From: Candidatus Limimorpha caballi
GTDB lineage: Bacteria > Bacteroidota > Bacteroidia > Bacteroidales > F082
Direction of reading: 5' to 3'
NCBI GenBank assembly: GCA_018064605.1
Contig: JAGHUX010000005.1
Coordinates: forward strand, 186,001 to 250,000
Length of the DNA: 64,000 bases
In this document: piece by piece, positions 58,089-64,000 of the stretch
Layout: every line of letters begins with the position of its first letter
How positions within the stretch are numbered: the stretch's first letter is position 1
Translations under genes and position numbers: made by a program
Notes under the pieces: generated by a model
Databases searched by the model: none
What the model saw: only the letters and a program-made list of their open reading frames with translations
Told to the model about the DNA's origin: nothing

Positions 58089-59024
58089 CATTACGATTCT
58101 TGTGCCGGCGTCCGGATTGCCGAGACTTGCGGCGTCGGTGATGACCGCGTCATGTCCGGTCTCCTCAACGAACTTCACGGCGGCACGCATCTTCGGCGCC
58201 ATCGAGCCTTCAGTGAACTGTCCGTCGGCGAGATGTTTCTTGGCTTCCGCGACAGTGATTCTGCCAAGCGCCTGCTCGTTCTCCTTGCGGAAATTGATAT
58301 ATGCCTGCGGAACGTCTGTCAGGATGTAGAACTCATCAGCCTTAGCATCGACAGCTGTCAGCGAAGAAGCAAGGTCTTTGTCGATAACTGCTTCAACGCC
58401 AGCATAATAGCCGTCTTTTTCAACGACAGGGATACCGCCGCCGCCTACCGTCACCACGATATTGCCGGCGTTTGCGAGCTGCTCGACGATCTCAATATTC
58501 GCTACTTTTACCGGCTTCGGTGACGCCACGACCTTGCGCCAGCCCCTGCCCTTCGGGTCCTCCTTGAAGACCGAGCCGGTGGCCGCCGCGTACTTGTCGG
58601 CGTCTTCCTTCGTGTAATACGGCCCGACAGGTTTTGTGGGGTTCTTGAACATCGGGTCATTGCCGTCAACGACGACCTGCGTGACCAGCGTCACGATATT
58701 TCTCTTTATGTTATGCTGCGCCATGACCTTGCGGAAACCCGTCTCGATAAGGTAACCTATCGAGCCTTGCGTCTCGGAGACGCAGAAATCCATCGGCATC
58801 GCCTGGACGTCAAACGCCTTGGCGCCAGCCTCATGCTGAAGCATCACGTTGCCGACCTGCGGGCCGTTCCCATGACCGATGATGACCTTGTCACCATTGG
58901 CGACAAAACTCATCAGAGCCTCGCATGTCTCCGTAACATTCTGAATCTGTTCTTGATACGTTCCCTTTTGATTACTCCTAAGCAATGCATTTCCGCCAAG
59001 GGCAACAACAACCAATTTGCTCAT
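58086..59024 (-). CDS. arcC: Carbamate kinase
   Basis: 312 residues, amino-acid kinase fold. LVVVALGGNALLR at the start, GHGNGPQVGNVMLQ, the TLVTQVVVDGNDPMF segment, VTVGGGGIPVV with the conserved Gly loop, and DKDLASSLTAVDAKADEFYILTDV all match the family, as does the length (about 310). It makes ATP from carbamoyl phosphate at the end of arginine, agmatine or purine-derived breakdown. None of the usual partners (arginine deiminase, carbamoyltransferase) is adjacent. It starts 18 bases after the small lipoprotein gene on the same strand, so it is probably read from that promoter. Confidence 0.95.
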   Translation of the reverse strand: MSKLVVVALGGNALLRSNQKGTYQEQIQNVTETCEALMSFVANGDKVIIGHGNGPQVGNVMLQHEAGAKAFDVQAMPMDFCVSETQGSIGYLIETGFRKVMAQHNIKRNIVTLVTQVVVDGNDPMFKNPTKPVGPYYTKEDADKYAAATGSVFKEDPKGRGWRKVVASPKPVKVANIEIVEQLANAGNIVVTVGGGGIPVVEKDGYYAGVEAVIDKDLASSLTAVDAKADEFYILTDVPQAYINFRKENEQALGRITVAEAKKHLADGQFTEGSMAPKMRAAVKFVEETGHDAVITDAASLGNPDAGTRIVM

Positions 59025-59041
59025 ATCTATTCTTTTATGAA

Positions 59042-59380
59042 TTAATACTCTTTTTTCTTGTATGTCAATGTGATACCGCCGGTCTCAAGTTTCATCTCCT
59101 CTTTTGTGACCTCAACGATATTCATCTCGTCAGAGAAATCACCTTTGACGGAACCGGTGTTCTTGCCATTGAGAATCAACTTGTCGCCTTCTTTCTGCCA
59201 GGTTGTAAACTCGACAAAATCCATATTGATGGCCTCGGCGGTGCCATTTTCCTTCAATTCAAAACCCTGTTCGGGCGTGTAATTCGTCGCGGGCATGACC
59301 CATGAGCCGACCATAGGGTCAGAACATGAAACCATCACAAACATGAGTGCAAAGGCACAGAAAATCAATATTTTTTTCAT
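59042..59380 (-). CDS. Small lipocalin-like lipoprotein
   Basis: 112 residues from the ATG at 59380. Lipobox VMVSC with Cys19. The mature part starts DPMVGSWVMP, the GxW signature of lipocalin-like small lipoproteins, followed by antiparallel strands (GFELKENGTAEAINM, TTWQKEGDKLILNGKN, VEVTKEEMKLETGGITLTYKKK). It is a probable ligand-binding or structural lipoprotein, ligand unknown. A TATCTTTG promoter lies about 46 bases upstream and arcC follows 17 bases downstream. Confidence 0.82.
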   Translation of the reverse strand: MKKILIFCAFALMFVMVSCSDPMVGSWVMPATNYTPEQGFELKENGTAEAINMDFVEFTTWQKEGDKLILNGKNTGSVKGDFSDEMNIVEVTKEEMKLETGGITLTYKKKEY

Positions 59381-59425
59381 TTTGCGGATATTTTTCTGTA
59401 TCAATAATTTTAAAATTTGAAGCGG

Positions 59426-59433
59426 CAAAGATA
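59426..59433 (-). promoter_or_regulatory. Promoter -7 element of the lipocalin-like/arcC pair
   Basis: TATCTTTG on the minus strand, 45 bases before the ATG at 59380 and directly after the upstream methylase gene. Confidence 0.65.
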
Positions 59434-59442
59434 CAAAATTTT

Positions 59443-60150
59443 TCAATCAAGATAGAAGTCTTTTAAAAACTCTTTGTATTCTCTTGTAAAAACATGGTTT
59501 TCGTATCTCAAGACAAACGTTTCGCTTATCGTTTTACATTGATTAGTAGTAAGTTGCATATTTATTCTATTAGGTTCTTTCCCTTCAATCGGGACGATTT
59601 TCATTTCCTTCTGAAGCGAAAAACCGAGTTCAGAGGCGATTTTCAGGAAAGCCACCGACTCTATTGCAGGCAAAACGAGTGCGAAACGACCGTCTGGTTT
59701 CAGCATTTTTTTCACCGAGACGAGCAAATCCTTGTAACTCAGCGTATTTGTGTGACGCGCCAGCCCTTTCTTCGTTTTCTGCGGGACGTTGTCGCCGAAA
59801 AAGAAAGGCGGGTTGGACACAATCAAATCATACTTTGAGATGTTTTTGTCAGCGAAGGTCTTCACATCTTCGTGATATACAGCGAGTTGTTCGTGCCAAG
59901 CGGAGTTCCTGAAATTCAGCGACGCCTCTTCAAATGAGTCACGGTCAATCTCCACGGCATCAGCGTGATGAATGCCTTTCTGTGAAAGCATGAGCGGGAT
60001 GAGTCCGCAGCCCGTCCCGATGTCAAGCACGTCATCAGTCGGATTGACCTCGACCCAACGTGACAGAAGAATCGCATCCGTACCTATCTTCATCGTGGAG
60101 CGATGGTGAAAAAGCCCGAATTTCTTGAAAAAAAACGGTCGCGTGTCCAT
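59443..60150 (-). CDS. tRNA1(Val) A37 N6-methyltransferase (TrmN6/YfiC-like)
   Basis: 235 residues, class I SAM methylase. FHHRSTMKIGTDAILLSRWV and VLDIGTGCGLIPLMLSQK form the SAM loop, and YDLIVSNPPFFFGD is the N-PP-F motif of adenine or amino methylases. The overall sequence fits TrmN6, which methylates A37 of tRNA1(Val) in E. coli; the target here is by family. It starts two bases after rimM, in a translation-related run. Confidence 0.88.
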   Translation of the reverse strand: MDTRPFFFKKFGLFHHRSTMKIGTDAILLSRWVEVNPTDDVLDIGTGCGLIPLMLSQKGIHHADAVEIDRDSFEEASLNFRNSAWHEQLAVYHEDVKTFADKNISKYDLIVSNPPFFFGDNVPQKTKKGLARHTNTLSYKDLLVSVKKMLKPDGRFALVLPAIESVAFLKIASELGFSLQKEMKIVPIEGKEPNRINMQLTTNQCKTISETFVLRYENHVFTREYKEFLKDFYLD

Positions 60151-60152
60151 GC

Positions 60153-60695
60153 CTAAACAGAGAGATACATATCAATAAGACCTTCAGGAGCATTGACATT
60201 CAGCACTTTAGACTTCTTATCAATTTTTTTGATGATGTCGTCATGTATCGGGATGAGGATTTCCTTTCCGTCTTTCATCACCTGAATGACGGCCTGTGTC
60301 GGATATTCGAGCACATCGCTGATAACTCCCACTTCGCCGTATGTCTCATCAACGAGTTTATAACCGATTATGTCGTTGAAATAGAAGTCGTTATCATCAA
60401 GTTCCGGCAGCATTTCGTTCGGCAGATAGACTGCCATTCCGAGGAACGAAGCGGCCTGTTCCATCGTTTTCACGTCTTGGAAAAGCACGAACATCTTGTC
60501 GCCGACCAACTTAGAGCTTTCGATGAAAAACGGCACGATATCGCCGTTGACATCCATCATCACATAATTTAAATTCTTGAAATCCAACGGGTTGGCGACA
60601 TCAAGTTTAATCGTCACCTCGCCTTTCAGTCCATGTGTCTTGGTTACTTTTCCGAAGAAGAAGCAACCGTCTGGCGTATATTCTTTTTTATTCAT
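60153..60695 (-). CDS. rimM: 16S rRNA processing protein RimM
   Basis: 180 residues from the ATG at 60695. The N-terminal RimM barrel has FFFGKVTKTHGLKGEVTIKLDV and the C-terminal PRC-like barrel starts near FYFNDIIGYKLVDETYGEVG and ends with EILIPIHDDIIKKID. It helps mature the 30S head. A GTG seven codons upstream (60716) overlaps the stop of the nucleotidase gene and is an alternative start. It is followed two bases later by the trmN6-like gene. Confidence 0.93.
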   Translation of the reverse strand: MNKKEYTPDGCFFFGKVTKTHGLKGEVTIKLDVANPLDFKNLNYVMMDVNGDIVPFFIESSKLVGDKMFVLFQDVKTMEQAASFLGMAVYLPNEMLPELDDNDFYFNDIIGYKLVDETYGEVGVISDVLEYPTQAVIQVMKDGKEILIPIHDDIIKKIDKKSKVLNVNAPEGLIDMYLSV

Positions 60696-60712
60696 ATCAA
60701 ATTTATTTTCAA

Positions 60713-62476
60713 TCACTTAACATCAGGAAAAAGCAGGTTCATGTCTTTTTCCATCAAAGGCTCGACGACATTTGCTGGTTCGAACCGCCACTCTCCAAGT
60801 ACTTTCTTATCAGAAATCATATCTATCTTAATATTCTGATTATCAATCACAAAGTCGTTTATCAAGTCACGAATTTCACGATATTTCGCGACCACACGTT
60901 TTTGCGCTTCTTCCGCACTGATTCCGGCGCCGTCCGTGAGCAGGTCGCCCGCGCCGCTGAAGCGGTATGATGTCATCGCAACTTTATAGAATTCATCATA
61001 ATCAAAAGGGCTATTGTCGGCCAAACAATTGATAATCACTCGTTCACCAAAAGGTTTCGTGACATCGACAAAATAATTCAAGCCGGCAGCCGACTCGAAA
61101 TTATACGATTTCTCCACGAAGCTCCAGCCTTTCGCGCCATTGCGAGGGTCGTCTTTCCCGACGATTTTCAACAGATGAGAACCGTCGTCGCCGACAGCAT
61201 TTTCACTGCAAGTGTTTATCCATCTGTCGTATGACAATTCAAGAAAACCTTTTATCTCGCTGCCTTTCATCTTCAGCACAACCATCTCATTTTCAAACGG
61301 ATATATCGTCCGCAGATCGCAATAACGGATGTCGCCCGCGTTGACGGTGCCGTCGTAGGTGAGCGGTGCCGTGAACGCGATGTCGGCACCGGTTGCGCCA
61401 AGCATCACAGTGTTGATGAGGTTCGTGTAGGCACACTGTCCACGGAAAGCCTCGCGCGTGCGGATTGTCTCCTCAAGTGTCCCTATCTTGTTGGTGCTGA
61501 ATCTCTTAACCTCTTCATAATCGGCGGCGAAATATTCTTTCATCGCCGAATCGACATCATTTTTGTCAACTTCATCAATGGTTGTTATCGAATTGACATT
61601 CGTCACTTTACCATTGCTCTTTGTCACCTCGATGACCGAATGTCCGATTTTAGCCGCCTTTGTTCCACAGTTCTGATATGCAAAACCATTCACATTATCA
61701 GCATGAGGCTTGTGGTCATGGGCGGTGATAATCAAATCCACGCCTTTAAGACTATAAAACAAGTCAAGTCCTTGATTCTCATATATCTTACCATCACCTT
61801 TACCCGATCCAGAATGAACAGCCACGACAGTGACATCAGGGTTCTCCTTTGCTTTGACGGCATCAACCCTTTCCTGCACGTATGGCACCAAGCTATTGAA
61901 TGTCAAGCCTTTCCACTTCTCTTCCTGAAGCCATTCCGGAATATTCGGATTGGTATATCCAAGCACAAGAACCTTCAGCCCTGCCCTTTCAAAAACCTTA
62001 TATTCCTGAAAATAAATGTCGCCGTTTTCGCGGATTGCATTGCCGCCGAGCCACGGAATTTCAGCCTCGTCCATCTCCTTCCGAACCTTGTCGTAAACCG
62101 CATGACCGGTCTCAATGTCATGATTACCAACGACAACACAGTCGTAGCCCATGTATTTCATCATGCGCGGGAACAGATGCGGCACGTCGGTTTTCACATA
62201 ATTATAATAGTATGGCGCGACATCGCCTTGCAGACAGTCGCCTGCATCGATAAGCAAGACGTTCTCCGCCCCCACCGAGTCGCGCAAGTCGTTGATTTTC
62301 TTGCTCACCGCAATCAGACTCGTGGATTTTTCACCCGAGTCAAGATAATCATCATCAAACCAAGCCCCATGAACATCGCCGGTGGAAACGACATGCAACG
62401 TATGCCTTTCAGGTTCAGAATTACAAGACACAAACATCATCGCCATGACAATCAATAAAATACGTGACACTTTCAT
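60713..62476 (-). CDS. Lipoprotein metallophosphatase/5'-nucleotidase family enzyme
   Basis: 587 residues from the ATG at 62476 (an in-frame ATG at 62488 gives four more). Lipobox MFVSC with Cys18. Calcineurin-like metal motifs are intact: STGDVHGAWFD, DAGDCLQGD, VVGNHDIETG, VVAVHSGSGKG and ITAHDHKPHAD. The C-terminal 5'-nucleotidase domain (about 330-540) includes GATGADIAFTAPL. Such enzymes remove phosphate from nucleotides or sugar phosphates outside the cytoplasm. It lies between a GH92 mannosidase and rimM on the same strand, 15 bases after the former. Confidence 0.9.
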   Translation of the reverse strand: MKVSRILLIVMAMMFVSCNSEPERHTLHVVSTGDVHGAWFDDDYLDSGEKSTSLIAVSKKINDLRDSVGAENVLLIDAGDCLQGDVAPYYYNYVKTDVPHLFPRMMKYMGYDCVVVGNHDIETGHAVYDKVRKEMDEAEIPWLGGNAIRENGDIYFQEYKVFERAGLKVLVLGYTNPNIPEWLQEEKWKGLTFNSLVPYVQERVDAVKAKENPDVTVVAVHSGSGKGDGKIYENQGLDLFYSLKGVDLIITAHDHKPHADNVNGFAYQNCGTKAAKIGHSVIEVTKSNGKVTNVNSITTIDEVDKNDVDSAMKEYFAADYEEVKRFSTNKIGTLEETIRTREAFRGQCAYTNLINTVMLGATGADIAFTAPLTYDGTVNAGDIRYCDLRTIYPFENEMVVLKMKGSEIKGFLELSYDRWINTCSENAVGDDGSHLLKIVGKDDPRNGAKGWSFVEKSYNFESAAGLNYFVDVTKPFGERVIINCLADNSPFDYDEFYKVAMTSYRFSGAGDLLTDGAGISAEEAQKRVVAKYREIRDLINDFVIDNQNIKIDMISDKKVLGEWRFEPANVVEPLMEKDMNLLFPDVK

Positions 62477-62491
62477 TTTAAAACACATTTA

Positions 62492-64000
62492 TTATTTTCT
62501 TCCCATTTTAAATTCAAGCACGCCGCCATCCACAATCTGTTGCTGCGTGATACGCCAGTCGGTAATTGCCACTCCGTTGAGTTTCACCGACTTTACGTAA
62601 ATATCTTTATCAGACTTCCTGTTCGACTTGATGGTGAAAGTTTTCCCGTTCGGAAGGTTGATGACCGCTTCGTTGAACAATGGCGTCCCGATTGAAAAGT
62701 CACCGCTTCCGGCGTTGAACGGATAGAATCCCATCGACGAGAATATGTACCACGCCGACATCTGTCCGCAGTCGTCGTTACCGGCGTAGCCGCACGGCTT
62801 GTCGCTGTAGAACTTGTTACGCACCTCATTTACAAGCTCTTGCGTGCGTTTCGGCTGACCGGCGAAATTGTACATATAAACCGTATGATGCGACGGCTCG
62901 TTGCCGTGGGCGTACTGCCCGATGAAGCCCGAGGCGTTGCCGTTTGTCTCGCCGCTCTTCGCCTCAAGCGAGAAATTCTCGTTTAATTTCTCAATGAATT
63001 TCTCTTTCCCACCGAGCAACTCAATGAGTCCCAATGGATTCTGCGGCACGAACCACATATATTGCCATGCGTTGCCTTCGGCGAAATGTCCGTTTTCGTA
63101 ACTCAAGACATCATACGGGCGCACCCAGTTGCCGGACTCGTCTTTCGGCGCGAAAGTGCCTATCGACTCATCGAAGATGTTGCGGTAAAACTCCGAGCGT
63201 TTCAGGAAATGTTTGGCATCATTTGTTTTCCCAAGTTTTTCGGCGGCGGCATAGACGCACCAGTCGTCGAAAGCCTGTTCGAGGGTTATCGAGACGCTCT
63301 CATCCTGAAGCGTCGCCGGATAATAGCCGTATTTTTCCCAAAGTACAAACGGCGAATTATAATGCGGACGGACCGAGCTTTCGTACATCGCCTTATATGC
63401 TTCTTCCTTGTCAAAACCTTGAATGTCAGTGAGTATTGCACGCGAGATGACCGGAATCGCGTGGTTGCCGATCATGCAGTAGTTGTCCTGTCCCCAGAGA
63501 TCCCAGATCGGGAGGTAGCCGTACTCCTGGTGATGCAGCAGCATGGAGTTGATGAAGTCGGCGGTGAGTTCCGGCTCGAGAAGATTGTAGAGCGGATGCG
63601 CCGCGCGGAAGGTGTCCCAAAGCGAAAACGTCGAGTAATACCTCTTCCCTTCCGGCATCTGTTTTATCTCGTAATTCGTTGTCACATAACGGCCATCGAC
63701 GTCGCTCATCACGTTCGGCTGTATGTAGGCGTGATACATTCCCGTGTAGAAAATGCGCTTTTCGGTGTCTGTCCCGCTGATTTCAACCTTCGACAGAGCT
63801 TTCTTCCATGTCTCGTGGGCATCGGCGACGTATTTCTCAAAGTCCCACGATGAACATTCCGCGTTGAAGTTCCGGCGTGCGCCGTCAGAATCGACAGCCG
63901 AGATCGACACCTTTATTAATAAGTCGTCATCGCCGTTGAAGACCATTGCGGCGCGGAGGTTTCTGCCATTGGCGACGGATGTCTCGAAAAGATTCTCGTC
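62492..64000 (-). CDS. GH92 alpha-mannosidase, C-terminal part (runs off the window)
   Basis: About 502 residues to the window edge; the frame stays open to 64000, so the start lies beyond. GH92 enzymes are calcium-dependent exo-acting alpha-mannosidases of Bacteroidota. Visible conserved stretches are FSLWDTFRAAHPLYNLL, LPIWDLWGQDNYCMIGNHAIPVI, and GYAGNDDCGQMSAWYIFSSMGFYPFNAGSGDF, which include the general acid/base and metal-site region of the family. The linkage cannot be told from this part. Release of mannose would fit use of N-glycans or fungal mannan. No SusC/D genes are in the window. Confidence 0.93.
   Translation of the reverse strand, partial: DENLFETSVANGRNLRAAMVFNGDDDLLIKVSISAVDSDGARRNFNAECSSWDFEKYVADAHETWKKALSKVEISGTDTEKRIFYTGMYHAYIQPNVMSDVDGRYVTTNYEIKQMPEGKRYYSTFSLWDTFRAAHPLYNLLEPELTADFINSMLLHHQEYGYLPIWDLWGQDNYCMIGNHAIPVISRAILTDIQGFDKEEAYKAMYESSVRPHYNSPFVLWEKYGYYPATLQDESVSITLEQAFDDWCVYAAAEKLGKTNDAKHFLKRSEFYRNIFDESIGTFAPKDESGNWVRPYDVLSYENGHFAEGNAWQYMWFVPQNPLGLIELLGGKEKFIEKLNENFSLEAKSGETNGNASGFIGQYAHGNEPSHHTVYMYNFAGQPKRTQELVNEVRNKFYSDKPCGYAGNDDCGQMSAWYIFSSMGFYPFNAGSGDFSIGTPLFNEAVINLPNGKTFTIKSNRKSDKDIYVKSVKLNGVAITDWRITQQQIVDGGVLEFKMGRK

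Noticed and set aside
61640..62458. Open frame of 272 codons on the plus strand
   Set aside because: It is antisense to the 5'-nucleotidase family gene, which has all its metal motifs.
1..64000. tRNA, rRNA, riboswitch, insertion sequence or prophage genes
   Set aside because: Intergenic gaps are all under 300 bases; none showed a cloverleaf, a recognised riboswitch core, transposase frames or phage genes by eye. A covariance-model search would be the decisive test.

Overview
The window looks like chromosomal DNA of a member of the Bacteroidales (phylum Bacteroidota). The direct evidence is that most transcription units are preceded by the phylum's TAnnTTTG -7 promoter element (more than 20 instances), usually a short distance before an ATG with no Shine-Dalgarno-like sequence. 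The gene families agree: DUF368/PopT, a lipoprotein dipeptidyl-peptidase III, a BlaI/M56 peptidase pair with a TonB C-terminal domain, LytTR two-component systems, a GH92 mannosidase and many lipoproteins with short lipoboxes. Genus cannot be fixed from the sequence alone. I see no tRNA, rRNA, CRISPR array, insertion sequence or prophage. No gene-free gap reaches 300 bases.

Layout. 1-8 kb: end of an unidentified gene, then mltG, a phosphomannomutase, a DUF2279 protein, a TPR lipoprotein, a MORN-type protein, recR, a small basic protein and glmM. 6.8-12.9 kb: a TPR protein, DUF368 (PopT), aroE and tex in tightly packed order, then an outer-membrane beta-barrel protein. 12.9-19 kb: an exported dipeptidyl-peptidase III fused to a nicotinamidase-like domain, a BlaI/M56 regulatory pair, an SPFH protein and smpB. 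19-30.7 kb: a thioredoxin-like protein with a beta-helix lipoprotein, an M23 peptidase, an operon of LtaS-like transferase, lipid kinase and MscS channel, a LytS/LytR-type pair and TrkH. 30.8-36.8 kb: a TolC/adaptor/RND efflux operon ending in a PII-like gene. 36.8-48.4 kb: a large secreted protein, a hybrid histidine kinase, a tiny lipoprotein, typA, recQ, HU, fmt, a TPR membrane protein and a TrmH-family methylase. 48.5-56.3 kb: a lipoprotein-like flavin-fold protein, pepT, an OPT transporter, a sigma-54 response regulator, a coiled-coil lipoprotein and a Cas4-like DUF2779 nuclease. 56.4-64 kb: dnaB, carbamate kinase, a small lipoprotein, a tRNA methylase, rimM, a 5'-nucleotidase family lipoprotein and a partial GH92.

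Most of the window is conserved core: envelope building (mltG, glmM, PopT, M23, beta-barrel), translation and RNA (smpB, fmt, rimM, trmN6-like, trmH, typA, tex) and DNA maintenance (recR, recQ, dnaB, HU). The least ordinary features are: (1) a predicted exported protein that joins an M49 peptidase to an apparently intact nicotinamidase-type hydrolase; (2) a translationally coupled phosphoglycerol-transferase-like, diacylglycerol-kinase-like and MscS operon; (3) a recurring 7-bp-period repeat that begins at the stop codons of at least seven genes and in some cases supplies the stop codon; (4) a PII-like protein closing the RND operon; (5) an uncharacterised iron-sulfur-type nuclease; and (6) a 32-residue lipoprotein downstream of typA.
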